Assembly (NCBI GenBank): GCA_022578965.1
Contig: MU400875.1
Location: forward strand, 1-29,138
Length of the DNA: 29,138 bases
Reading direction: 5' to 3'
Source: Xylaria sp. FL1777
Taxonomy: Eukaryota; Ascomycota; Sordariomycetes; Xylariales; Xylariaceae
Both the position numbers and the translations under genes were made by a program. This document shows, in pieces, positions 1-9,401 of this stretch. How positions within the stretch are numbered: position 1 is the stretch's first letter; each line of letters opens with the position of its first letter. The notes under the pieces were generated by a model that saw nothing but the letters and a program-made list of their open reading frames with translations, was not told where the DNA came from and searched no databases.

Positions 1-387
1 TATATAAAATAAGTTAATAAACAGTTAATTTTATTATAAAAACTTTCATTATATTTAAAATATAAATTAACTTTTTTATTTAAAATATTTTTATACAAAA
101 AAGTCTTTAGTACTTAGTAATTACTAAATATTAACTAGTATTTACTAATACTAAATTAGTATTACTAAAAAATATTAATACTAAATTAATATTAGTAAAA
201 AAATACTAATACTAAATTAGTATTTCGAAATTAATATTAATACTAAATTAGTAATTACTAATACTAAATTAGTATTACTAATTTAGTACTAATATTAAAT
301 TAGTATTTCAAAATTAGTACTAATATTAATACTAATTTAATAATTACTAATTTAGTCCTTATACTAAGTATTAAATTACTAACCCTA
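1..387. mobile_element. hAT-like transposon end, copy A (terminus at 387, interior to the left)
   Basis: The stretch from about 100 to 387 is packed with short palindromes built on TACTAAATTAGTA, and ends in TTACTAACCCTA. Read in reverse this is TAGGGTTAGTAA, which matches the CAGGGTTGGTAA start of the element at 8453 apart from two C/T or G/A transitions. CAGGG-type termini are typical of hAT DNA transposons. Both copies also leave the palindrome array at a similar word (ACTAAGTACTAAAG in reverse here). The terminal repeat plus subterminal array is what hAT transposases bind. Here the array has lost the CCGG cores seen in copy B, so it has been strongly mutated. The other end and any transposase lie outside the window. 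Bases 388-395 would be the 8-bp target duplication but cannot be checked. The hAT assignment rests on the terminus only. Confidence 0.55.
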
Positions 388-1167
388 GCTATATATAGTT
401 CAATATTTTTAATTATTAATTTAAGTTATTATTTTTTAATAATTGTAAGATTTTTTAAATATAAATGCTAAAAGCATTTGTGCTAAATATAAAAAGTTAG
501 AACTTATTAAATAAATAAAATAATAAAATTAAATATAAATAAAAAGTTTAATAAAGCAAATATAATAAAAAAAAAGCTAAAATATGTATTTTTAAACTAA
601 TGCACTTTTTTTTTATAAACTTACTATATTATTTTTAATTTATTAATTATTAAATGCTTTTATAATAATTACTTTTTATATATTTATATTAATATTAATT
701 AAAAAATAAGCAACTAAAATAATCTTAGTTAATTAAATAGTTACTTTTTAACTTTTTTTTAATATATTTATAATTTACTTTTTTTAAACATTTATTATAA
801 CTAATAGCAAAGTAAATAACGTAAGCTTTAGTAAATATAAAAAAAAAGCTTTTTTTTTTTTTTAATTTGTTTTTTTTTAAGTAGTTTTAAAGCTTAAACT
901 GTTTTTATAATACTTTATTTTAGTGCTTAAGTCTTTAGATTATTTAATTTATGCCTTTATTATAAAAACTTTATTTTTAAGTATTATAATTAATATTTGC
1001 TTAATTAAGCATTTAAAAAAAGATTTTTGTAATATTAATAAAGTTTTAAACAATTAAAAAGCATTATAGCAATTAACTAACATTTAAAAAATTAATATTG
1101 CTTAGCTAACAAATAGTTATACTTATAATATTTAAAAAATTAAGTTTATTAATAAGTAGCAAAATAT
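388..1167. other. degraded AT-rich stretch, nothing recognised
   Basis: This gap between the hAT-like end and the chromovirus LTR is almost pure A/T with homopolymer runs (for example the T run near 850-862). I see no reading frame with recognisable protein similarity on either strand and no repeat shared with the rest of the window. It is probably the older target sequence into which the chromovirus inserted. The five bases before the LTR, AATAT at 1163-1167, would be the target-site duplication, but the matching right flank is lost. Confidence 0.6.
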
Positions 1168-1635
1168 TGTTACAAAATGGGCTAACTAGGCCGGTTAAGA
1201 GGCTAGGTGTAAAGAAAGCATGCATAAAAGGAGTTCTATTTGTTGAAAAGATATGTATTTAAACTACTATAGGGGTTTAATATATAGACTTAATAAACTT
1301 AAGCGTTAAGTTTATTAAGCCTTGGACTTAAAACGATATAGCGTTAAATTTATTAGAAAAAGCAATGTTTATAGATTATTACTACTGTTTTTTTTGTTTA
1401 TATAATTATGTATTTTTTATATTTAGTTATTTATTTAGTTTTTAGCTTTTTAGCTATTAATTTTTTATAACTGCTAAGCATTAATATACTTATTACTTTT
1501 AATCCTTTAAAACTCTTATTAATGCATAGTAGTAGAAATACTTTGAAAACTTTTTTAATGAATTACTGTTAAAAATCTTATTATTACTTGCAAATCAAAA
1601 CCCTAAAAGTAAACCTGTTATATTAATGTATAATA
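1168..1635 (+). repeat. 5' LTR of chromovirus copy 1
   Basis: It starts TGTTACAAAATGGGC and ends at about TGTATAATA, which corresponds to a TAACA end with one C-to-T change; TGTTA...TAACA is the expected short inverted terminus of an LTR. Length is about 468 bp. The first 106 bp recur at 8347-8452 with, by hand count, about 15 differences, all but one of them transitions. The second half (about 1383-1635) matches the LTR of copy 2 on the opposite strand (25983 to about 26235), including the words TAACTGCTAAGCATTAATA and ATGCATAGTAGTA. The first 215 bp or so do not match copy 2, so the U3 parts differ. The early part (1190-1290) keeps more G and C than its surroundings. Confidence 0.9.
1289..1319. 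repeat. 31-bp near-perfect hairpin inside the U3 of the 5' LTR
   Basis: Two 14-base arms, CTTAATAAACTTAA and TTAAGTTTATTAAG, flank a 3-base GCG centre. A second partial copy of the word GTTAAATTTATTAG follows near 1344. The perfect pairing in such a mutated region suggests either chance conservation or a regulatory or terminator role in the LTR; this is inference. Copy 2's unrelated U3 lacks it. Confidence 0.6.
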
Positions 1636-4600
1636 AGTTTATTATATTTTGATAGCTTTTTAATTAATAGGATTTAATATACAAAAACGAATATTAGTAT
1701 AAAGAGTTAAATAATAAACAATTTATAAAATAGACTTTTAAAGGTATACTAAGGAAATATTTAAAAAACAAAAATACTAAACAGCATTACGTAAGTAAAT
1801 TTTACTTAATAATTAATAAAACTAGATTTAAGTTATATTATTAAAAATAAAAAGTTAAAAATTAAGTTTAAGGATTTTAAAAACTTTTAGAACTAGTAAT
1901 ATATTAAAATAACAGATTTTAGTACTTTTACTAGTTATTTTTATTAAAAAAAAAGCAGTAATAAAAAAAAAAAAGTTAAGTAGCAACAGTAAAAAAGAAC
2001 TAATATTAATGCTAGCGCTACAAAGCAAACTAGTTGCTTTAGCTTAAAGAACAGTTTAAATATTAAGCGTTATAACTTTTAAACTAGCGTAAATATTAAT
2101 TATAATAATTAAAGCAATAATAATAACTGCTATTATAATAACAAGTTAAAGCTTTAAACAAGTAATTATATTATAACTAATATTAATATTATTATTAGTA
2201 AACTTAATGTTTATTTTTATTACTGCTATACTTAAAGTAATAACTTAAAATAAAAAACTTAACTTTTTATTATTATTACTGCTTTTATTATTAGGATTAT
2301 TTATAATGTTAAAAATGTTAAACATTAAAAGTTTTAAACTTATTGCTTTAAAGCTTTATAATAAATTTATAGATATAAAAGCTTTTTTAATTTATGCTAA
2401 ACTTTATTTAAAATAACACTTTATTACTATTACAAAAGAAAATTAAAAAGTAATAACTACTTTATAATTTCTATTAAAAAAAGTACTAAAATAGTTTTAA
2501 TTTATTTTAAAAATTTTTTTAAAAAATAACAAGTTAACTAACTTTAAGCTAAAAACAAAAAAGATTTTTAAAAACTACGTTAAGTTTAAAAATTAAATAA
2601 AAGTATTATTTAAAAACACTTAAAAAGCAAAACATACAAAAAAAGCATTTTATTACTTAAAACAAATAAAAGTAATAACAAATTATGCTATAAAATTTAA
2701 ACAATTAGCAGTAATTTTAAAATTACTTAAGCTTATATTGTTTTACTTATTTTATAGTAAACTTAAAACATAAATTTAAAACGAACTATGCAAAATAAAT
2801 AAACTAGCAAAGATTAATATATATATTAATATAGCTATTATAATTAATTAATAATTATTTAATTAGTACTTTAAAACTAAAAAAACTAAAAAAAACAAAA
2901 AAAAAATATTTAAAAAAGTATTAAATAAAGGTTTAAATAAATTAGTAAAGTTTAAAAATAATAACTCTAAAATATATTTAAAGTTAAATGTTATAACTAT
3001 GGAAAAAAAAAACATTTTTAAAAATAATGCTAATTTAAAAAAAAAAACAGAAAAAAAAGCTATAAAAAAGAAAAGATTTTTTAACCTAAAAAAAAAATAT
3101 AAGTTATAAAAGTTTAAAACAACAAAAAATAACAAAGCAATTTAAAAAATATATTTTTAAAGCAAAAGTATAAAATTGCTATTTTAAGTTAAAACAAAAA
3201 TGCTATACTAAATAAAATTAAATGCTTTATTTATATAAGTTAAAATAAACAAGCATGCAAATATTATTTAAAAGCTTTATAATTATTAAAACAAATTATA
3301 AAAGAATATATTTGTTATATAAACAATTAAAGTTATTTAATATATAACTTAAAAAAATAGTTTAACTAAAAGTAATAAACAATAAAAAATAATAAATTAA
3401 TATAGTTAGCAGATTTATAAAACTATAAAAACTTTGAACTATTAAAGCTTAAAATATAGCTTAAAAAAAAGTTATGTTTAAAGAAATAAAACTATAACTA
3501 TAAATAGTATAATTATTAAATTAATTATAAATTACTAAAATACTTAGTTATTAAATAAACTTAAAAAAATAAAACTTATAAAACTTTAAAGTAAAAATAA
3601 ATAAGATTAAAAGCTATAAAAAATACTATAAAAAAAGAACTAATAAAAATAAACAAAATGTTTTTATAGTTTAAACTGCTTTAAATGTAATAAAATAAAA
3701 AAGCATTAATAGTTAGCGCAAAAATTAATACGTTTTAAAAACTAAAAGTAGCAATTTAACTAATTGTTAAAAGTTATTACTATAATAAAACTATAATAAA
3801 AAACAATAATAATATTTTATGCTTAAAAAATTTAAAACATAACAAAGTATTATAAAATTGTTATATAATATATTATTATTACTAATATTTGCTTAATAAA
3901 CTAAAAAATAATTAGTTTTTTAAATAAATTGCAAAAACAAAAATATAGAACTTTTATAAATTAAAGTAATTAGTTATAACTATAGTTTATTATAAAAATT
4001 TACGAAAATTTGCAACATTTAAAGAAAATTTTAATTATATTTATAATACTATTTTAAAAAAATATAAAAATAACTGCTATAAATATTACTAGCTAATTAA
4101 AGCATAATTGTATTAAAGAATAATCGCTAGAAGCAAAAAAGTTTAAAAACTGCAATTTAAAGCTTGCTTAAAAGCAAAAACAAAACAAAATATAATAACA
4201 TTTGAAGTACTAAATAAAACAAGCATTTAAACATTTTATAAAAAAAAATCAAAAAACAAAATAAACATTTGCTAAAAAAGCAGCAAATAGCTAAAAAAAC
4301 TAAAGCTTTACATAAAGTTTAATATAATAACTAAAAAAATTAATTTAAAGTTAAACTTATATATTAAAAAAAAAAGTATAACATTTTAATTAATTTAGAA
4401 ATATAAGCTAATATAATTTTATTTAAAGTAGTAAAACAAAATAAAATTTTTTAGAAATATAAGCAAAAATCTTAAAAAATTAAAAGATTTAATAAAAGTA
4501 TTTTTAGCTATAATAACAGTTATATACTTAAAAAAACTAAACTTTTTAACATATTTATATAAAAACACAAAAAGTAAATTGTATTAAATATTACTAATAT

Positions 4601-4860
4601 ATTTAATTATAATATTATTTTAAAAATATTATAGCTAAAGATTAGCAATCCTTTAATTTAATAAAAAGCAAAAACTATTAAGTAAAAAAGTAAAAAACAA
4701 AGCAAAAAAATTAGAAAAATTGCAAAAGAAATTTTCAATAAAATACTAAAAGTATATTATAAATTTTATAAACTATTTAAAAAAAAAGAAAAAAAAAACT
4801 TTTTAAATATAGCTTATAAAACTATTATATTCTTATTAGAAAAAAATATTAACTAAAGCT
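1636..4860 (+). pseudogene. gag and protease zone of chromovirus copy 1 (not readable)
   Basis: By position between the 5' LTR and reverse transcriptase this 3.2 kb should hold gag (capsid, nucleocapsid) and the aspartic protease. I could not read a convincing CCHC zinc knuckle. One stretch near 3700-3730 reads ALIVSAKINT and might be the decayed protease DSGA motif, but the aspartate position would need a transversion, so I do not rely on it. Stops occur in all frames. The strand is assigned from the downstream pol domains. A minus-strand open frame at 2863-3135 is a low-complexity shadow of A-rich sequence. No copy of this zone lies elsewhere in the window, because copy 2 is cut off before it. 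Confidence 0.5.
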
Positions 4861-4862
4861 TT

Positions 4863-5640
4863 ATTAAGTATACTATATAAGCTTAAACAAAATAAACGCT
4901 TTATAGAAATATATTTAAAAAAATTTAGCAAGAGGATTTTTAAAAAAATCTTAATTATTTGTTAAATACTTTATAGTACTAATACTTAAAATAAAAAATA
5001 AAAAACAACTAATTAATAAAAAAAAAAACTAGTATAGCAAATAATAGTTAACTATTAATTATTAAATGTAATTATTATTGCAAATAGATATTTTTTTATT
5101 TTGCTAGTAATTATAAAAGAAAACATTAGCTAAGCAGAATAGTTTATAGCAGTTAATATTTTAAATAAATATTATACTATTAAAATAGCTAAAAAAAAAA
5201 AATGAAAAACTGCTATATAAATAATATATAAATTATATAAATATATAGTTATGTTATAAAAACTATAAAACGTACTAGCTAGCTTTTAATATATAATAAT
5301 AACAATTTTATAGAAGTTTTTAAATAAATTTGTGTTTATTTACTTAAATAATATTTTAATTTACTTTAAAACACTAAAAAAAGATAAAAAATATATAACT
5401 TAAGTATTAAAAACATTTAAACAAGCAAAATTATAACTTAATATAAAAAAGTATATATAGCATATATAAAAAATTAACTTTTTAAGATTTATAATTACTT
5501 TAAAACAAATATAGATTTAATAGTTAAAAATTAATATAGTATAAAACTAGAAAATATTTAATTTAGCTACTGTTATAAAAATATAACAAGTATTAAGATT
5601 TTTAAACTATGTTTAAATATTAATTTAAGACTTTAAAAAA
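4863..5640 (+). pseudogene. Gypsy reverse transcriptase remnant
   Basis: Read in one frame this gives a recognisable Ty3/Gypsy reverse transcriptase, the enzyme that copies element RNA into cDNA. From about 5143 the translation FIAVNILNKYYTIKIAKKK, a stop, then KTAI corresponds to the family block around F-x-x-L-D-L...A-Y-H-x-I-R-I...W-K-T-A-F. YKLYKYIVML follows (family Y-x-Y-x-V-M-P-F). Then comes LASFQ-like text and FVFIYLNNILIYF at about 5332-5370. This is the active-site box YLDD changed to YLNN (5341-5352), so both catalytic aspartates are lost by G-to-A. KKDKKYIT and KINFLRFIIT match the H-x-x-H-V and F-L-G-F-x-I-S blocks. Glycines and arginines have become Lys, Ser or stops throughout. 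The same frame continues into RNase H. Upstream, YKLKQNKRFIEIYLKK (from about 4880) fits the usual approach to the RT core. Confidence 0.92.
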
Positions 5641-6170
5641 ATAGCATTTTATTTTATAAAGTATATAAAAAAGAAATATAAAAGAAAATCTTTTTTAATT
5701 TTAAAGAAAGCCTAAAAAGCTTTTAAAGAATTAAAACTAAAAATTATTTTTAATTTTGTGGTTAAACTACTTAATTTACAGAAAAAGAAAAAGCTAAAAA
5801 TAAATGCTTTAAATAGTATAATTACAGAAGTTTTAAAACAGTTAAAAAACAACAGAAAATAGCACTTAGTAGCTTATTATTTTAAAGCACTACAAAACGT
5901 AGTATTATAATACTTTATATATAACAAAAAATTGCTTGTAATTATTATAGTACTTAAAAAATAAAAACTATTTTTTATAGGAATTATAAAGCTAATTAAA
6001 ATTTATTTAAATTATTAAAACCTAACAAAATTTATAATTATGCAAAAGATTACTAAACAACATAAAAATTAAATAGTTTTTTTTTTTAAATTTAACTTTA
6101 AAATATGCTACATTAAAAAAAAAGAAAACATTTAAGCAAACATATTAAGCTAACAAAGTTAAAAAGAATT
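5640..6170 (+). pseudogene. Gypsy RNase H remnant
   Basis: It continues in the same frame as the reverse transcriptase and corresponds to the RNase H domain that removes RNA from the RNA:DNA hybrid. Readable blocks are HLVAYYFKALQNVV (family W-x-P-V-A-Y-x-S-x-x-L), NKKLLVIIIVLKK (family D-K-E-L-L-A-I-x-x-A-L-x-x-W) and NFKICYIKKKENI (family F-x-I-x-Y-x-P-G-x-x-N) at about 6090-6130. The next codons are the family's A-D-A-L-S-R, here degraded to ANILS. The D of D-K-E has become N. The same domain is seen, slightly differently mutated, on the minus strand at 28660-29138. Confidence 0.92.
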
Positions 6171-6229
6171 TAAAGTTTTAAAAAAAAACATTTAAATGCT
6201 ATATTTTTAAAAAAATAAAAACTTAAAAA

Positions 6230-7480
6230 TTAAAATTATACTTAAAAATTTTACAGATATATAGCTATAATAAGCTTATAACTTAAAAAAGTTAGCATAG
6301 CTATAAAAGCATAAAAAATTAAAAAATAATAAGCTAATATATAAACGTAAGGTTTACTTATTAAAATTTTTATAAAACAAGTTTATTAAGAAGTTTTATA
6401 AATACTTATTATATAAACACTAAAAAGCAATAAAAACAGTTAAACAACTATAAAAAAATATAATTTTTTAAAACTATAAAACATAGTTAAAGCTATTATA
6501 AAAAAATGTAATATTTATAACAAAGCTAAAGTAGCTTAATATAAGCTTTATAAATTGCTATAATTTATATAAATACTTAAATAAGTATAACATACTATTG
6601 CTTAAGATTTTATTATAATATTATTTTTATTAATTAATTTAGTTATAAAAATACAATATAATAAAATATAAATTATTATTAATAAATTTACTAAGTATGC
6701 TTACTTTTTATTGTTTAAAAAAAATATAACAGCTAAATAATTTATATATGCCTTTATATGCTAATATTTAAATAAGCATAAGCTATTAAAAAGAATTGTT
6801 TTAAACTAAAATAAATTGTTTACTTTTAAATTTAAAACTAGTTTTTTTAAACTTATTAGTATTAAACTAAAGTTTTTAACTGCTTACTATTTATAAATAA
6901 ATAAACAAACAAAAAAATTAAACTAAATATTAAAATAATATTTATAAAGTTATATTAATTACTAATAAAACAATTAAGTAAAATTATTATTAATAGCATA
7001 AATTTTATATAATATATTAACAAACAAAAATATAAATATATTTTTGCATAAAGCTGTTTATAAATAGCAAATAATTACTAAAAAACAAAAAAAAATATTA
7101 ATAAAAGCACTTGCTATTTTAACTATAGCACTTTAAGCAAAAATTATTATAATAAAAATTAAAGCGCTAGAAGCTAAACTATAACTATGTTTTTAGTTTT
7201 TATAACAATAAATATTAGTATATTATAACAAAAAACAAACTAAAGAACTAGCTTTTAAAAAAAAAAACAAGGTTTATTTACTATAACAAAAATAAAATGC
7301 AAACATTAATATTTTTTAAATTAAAACAAAACAACTAAACAATAAATTAAAATTTAAAAAATTTAGCTTTTTTAAAATTAAAAAAGTTATTTTACTTATT
7401 AACTATAAACTATTATTATTATAAAAAATTTGCAAATTTACTTTATTTTTTACATTTTTTTATTAAAACTAGTACTTATT
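6230..7480 (+). pseudogene. Gypsy integrase remnant (zinc-binding and catalytic core)
   Basis: The integrase inserts the cDNA into the genome. The N-terminal zinc-binding part ends in KKCNIYNKAKVA near 6505-6537. The family expects C-x2-C; the second Cys reads Tyr here but is kept in copy 2 (KCNICNKAKAA). Then follows IA-stop-DFIIILF (about 6600-6625), which is the M-D-F-I block with the first catalytic Asp still encoded at 6606-6608, and INKFTKYAYFLLFKKNITAK (about 6678-6737), matching V-D-R-x-T-K-x-A-H-F. This lies in a different frame from RNase H, so at least one indel occurred between about 6130 and 6500, perhaps in the A runs near 6180. Downstream to about 7480 the C-terminal part is readable only in patches. 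Confidence 0.9.
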
Positions 7481-7507
7481 AGAATACTTATTAAAATATA
7501 ACTAAAA

Positions 7508-7700
7508 ATAAAAACAAATTAAAATATTTATAAAGTTAAAAATATATTAAATTTTTATTAAAACAATAATAATATTAAATATTTTATTAAATAAAAAAAA
7601 TATTTATATGCTAATAATACTTAAAAACTTAAAAAATACTTAAAAACTGCTAAAATAATTATAAACTAGTTTTATTGTTAATATTTTAACTAGCTAAAGC
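7508..7700 (+). pseudogene. chromodomain remnant at the integrase C-terminus
   Basis: The translation IYKVKNILNF, then IKYFIK, KKYLYANNT, KLKKYLKTAKIIIN matches the chromodomain pattern Y-x-V-E-x-I-L-x-S-R...Y-L-V-K-W-K-G-Y...N-T-W-E-P...L. The aromatic-cage tryptophans are now stop codons (TGG to TAG/TAA). The copy at 27150-27320 on the minus strand reads the same way with fewer changes. A chromodomain fused after the integrase defines the chromovirus clade, where it tethers integration to modified histones. Confidence 0.88.
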
Positions 7701-7734
7701 TAAAAAAAAAGAATTAACTTTAAATAAAACGTTT

Positions 7735-8150
7735 AGCGTATTTTAATTAAACTTTAAAAGTATAATTAGTAATAGCTGTGCTGCTTTAGTATACTATTTT
7801 TGTTTTTTAGCTATATAACGTTTTTTTGCTTTAATTTGCTTAAGCTTTTTTAAACTACTTAAACTATAAGCTATAGCAGCAGTTATTTTTTTTTGCTATA
7901 ATTTCTTTTATTGCTTAAAACAGCAGATTTTTATACTTATTTTTTTATGCTTTTTTATTAGCAAGTTTAATTTATTTTTTAGCTTTTTATACTAAAAAAT
8001 AAGTTATTATATTTGCTTTAAAAACAAACTTTTAGCGTTATAATTTGCTTGTTTAGCTATAATACATTTAATATATTAATTAGAGTTAAATTTTAACATT
8101 AAACATTTTGTGCTATAATAATTGTAGCAAAAGCATAAAGCTATTTTAAT
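7735..8150 (-). pseudogene. antisense Cys-rich / coiled-coil ORF in chromovirus copy 1
   Basis: Between the chromodomain and the 3' LTR the readable frame switches to the minus strand, opposite to gag-pol. It begins near 8140 with closely spaced cysteines (LCFCYNYYSTKCLM, then IKCIIAK). It continues as a Lys/Gln/Leu-rich, helical, coiled-coil-like stretch (YKKLKNKLNLLIKKHKK; ICCFKQ; AYSLSSLKKLKQIKAKKR) to about 7735. Copy 2 carries an ORF of the same architecture in the same place (26639-27109). From memory this resembles a common family of fungal hypothetical proteins with a short Cys cluster followed by a coiled coil ending in a conserved Leu/Glu stretch; I could not verify it. Function is unknown. 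Plus-strand reading of this stretch gives nothing recognisable. Confidence 0.6.
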
Positions 8151-8309
8151 TAATTTTAGTTTAATAAAAAAAAGCAAAGTAAAGTTTTATTAAGCCTTTT
8201 GTTTAAAATGCAACAAGCGAAGTTTTTTAAAAACTTTACTAAATATAATAAGCATAAAGAACAAAAAACAAAAAATAAAAAAAAAAAACTTACAAAAAAA
8301 AAAATATAG

Positions 8310-8328
8310 AATTGTTAAAACAACAATT
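8310..8328. repeat. hairpin just before the 3' LTR, shared by both copies
   Basis: AATTGTT and AACAATT pair across a 5-base loop, 18 bp before the LTR start. The same hairpin lies at the same distance in copy 2 (26484-26506). An A-rich purine tract between hairpin and LTR (8329-8346) is the candidate polypurine tract that primes plus-strand DNA synthesis. Confidence 0.65.
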
Positions 8329-8346
8329 ATAAGAAAAAAAGAATAA

Positions 8347-8452
8347 TGTTACGAAATAGGCTAACTAAGCTAGTTAAAAGGCTAAGTATAAAGAAAGCAT
8401 GCGTAAAAAGAGTTCTATTTGTTAACAAAATATGCATTTAAATTACTATAGG
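8347..8452 (+). repeat. truncated 3' LTR of chromovirus copy 1
   Basis: TGTTACGAAATAGGC to ACTATAGG matches the first 106 bp of the 5' LTR. It stops exactly where CAGGGTTGG begins, while the intact LTR continues GGTTTAATATATAG. About 15 substitutions separate the two, 14 of them C/T or G/A. In most, the changed C follows a pyrimidine. The missing U3-R-U5 remainder was not found downstream in this window, so the hAT-like insertion was followed by deletion or further rearrangement. Confidence 0.9.
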
Positions 8453-8470
8453 CAGGGTTGGTAATTAGTC

Positions 8471-8674
8471 CGGACTAGTTAGTCCGGACTAAGTACTAAT
8501 ACTAAATTAGTATTTTTTTCCATGGACTAATACTAGTTAGTCCGGACTAAATACTAACTAGTATTTTTTTTTACGGACTAATACTAAATTAGTATGTACT
8601 AAAACTAACTAGTATTTTTTTTTACGGACTAATACTAAATTAGTATGTACTAAAACTAACTAGTACTTCTTAGT
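8471..8674 (+). repeat. 51-bp tandem repeat, about 4 units, of subterminal palindromes
   Basis: Units start at about 8471, 8522, 8573 and 8624. The last two are identical over nearly the full 51 bp. Each unit has GGACTAATACTAAATTAGTA-type palindromes and a T8-T9 run. Such arrays are likely transposase binding sites; that role is inferred. Confidence 0.85.
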
Positions 8675-8695
8675 ACTTAGTATATACTAAGTACT

Positions 8696-8766
8696 AAAGG
8701 TAAAACCAATATTTAAAATTAGTTTTTTTCATTGAATATTCCATGGAAATTAATGGTTTTACCTTT
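8696..8766. repeat. 71-bp inverted repeat with 13-bp arms
   Basis: AAAGGTAAAACCA (8696-8708) and TGGTTTTACCTTT (8754-8766) are perfect reverse complements around a 45-base loop that contains CCATGG. It directly abuts the palindrome array. It may be the inner boundary of the subterminal region or a tiny separate inverted-repeat insertion. Confidence 0.75.
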
Positions 8767-9160
8767 GTTTTAAAGCTTGTTTTTTATTGTTTTTAATACT
8801 ATTTTTAACATGTTTTTTATTCTATTTTGGCCAAAGGTTTTCTGCATTACGAAGTAATAAGAAAGAAAACCTTACGTTAACGTTGTAATAAGTAGAACAA
8901 AGTAAAACGATAAAATAAAAGATCAAAAACAAAAAGAAAAAGAAAACATAATAGCTTAATGCGGTTAGTTTCTTTAAAAAAGGTTAATTATGTACTTTGT
9001 AATTTTAAGCGCTTTAGTTAGCTATAAATAAGCGCACAAAATTAAATTTCCAAAACAATTCAAAAAATTAAATTTTTAAAACAATTCAAAACACAAAAAA
9101 AACACATAAACAATTTAGAGGTTTAAAAAGTAAAAATATAACGCGTAACAAAAAAAAGTA

Positions 9161-9401
9161 GCATTAGTTTTAAACAAAGCGTAAGTTCCAAAAACCAGCA
9201 TAATTAAAATTTCTAATGCAGCTTTTATTTATTGCAGCTTTTATTTATTTATTGCAGCTTTTATTTACTGCAGCTTTTATTTTTTGCAGCTTTTATTTAT
9301 TGCAGCTTTTATGTTTTTAAAGCAAAAAAAACAGCGTTAGTTTTAAACAAAACGCAAGTTTTAACAACTAGCGTAACTAGAATTTCTACTGCAGCTTTTA
9401 A
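9161..9401 (+). repeat. pair of about 70-bp direct repeats, 173 bp apart
   Basis: GCATTAGTTTTAAACAAAGC at 9161 and GCGTTAGTTTTAAACAAAAC at 9334 start two related blocks (9161-9230, 9334-9401). Both end in AATTTCTA(A/C)TGCAGCTTTTA. The 16-bp tandem array lies between them. Confidence 0.8.
9217..9316 (+). repeat. 16-bp tandem repeat TGCAGCTTTTATTTAT, 6 units
   Basis: Units start at 9217, 9233, 9253, 9269, 9285 and 9301. One unit is 20 bp through an extra TTAT. CTGCAG/TGCA cores are preserved in all. It probably arose by slippage from the end of the flanking direct repeat, which finishes in the same word. Confidence 0.92.

Larger units (their letters stand above)
1168..8452 (+). mobile_element. 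Gypsy chromovirus copy 1 (decayed LTR retrotransposon, 3' LTR truncated)
   Basis: A roughly 7.3 kb Ty3/Gypsy element. It is bounded by a complete 5' LTR (1168-1635) and the first 106 bp of a matching 3' LTR (8347-8452). The translated interior gives the order reverse transcriptase, RNase H, integrase, chromodomain, which is diagnostic of Gypsy chromoviruses; the chromodomain targets integration to marked chromatin. RT and RNase H share one frame, integrase lies in a second and the chromodomain in a third, so a few indels separate the domains. Each domain is riddled with stops and with Asp-to-Asn, Glu-to-Lys and Gly-to-Lys/Ser changes expected from G-to-A mutation. The element cannot be active. 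An antisense ORF remnant lies between chromodomain and 3' LTR. Copy 2 sits in reverse orientation at 25983-29138. Confidence 0.93.
8453..8766. mobile_element. hAT-like transposon end, copy B (terminus at 8453, interior to the right)
   Basis: It begins CAGGGTTGGTAATTAGTCCGG exactly at the break in the LTR, then carries repeated TAGTCCGGACTA and TACTAAATTAGTAT palindromes to about 8695. CAGGG termini and subterminal palindrome arrays suit a hAT element or a non-autonomous derivative. Unlike copy A the CCGG and CCATGG cores are intact, so it is far less mutated and probably younger. The 8 bp before it, ACTATAGG, should be the target duplication. The matching right terminus (CCAACCCTG followed by ACTATAGG) was not found up to the window end, so the element is truncated, rearranged or too altered to recognise. 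No transposase was read. Confidence 0.6.

Noticed and set aside
2863..3135. 90-codon open frame on the minus strand
   Set aside because: A Phe/Leu-rich translation of an A-rich run inside the chromovirus gag zone; it runs opposite to the recognisable pol domains and has no family similarity.
3690..3740. Possible aspartic protease motif (ALIVSAKINT)
   Set aside because: The position fits, but Val replaces the catalytic Asp through a transversion that the observed decay does not explain.
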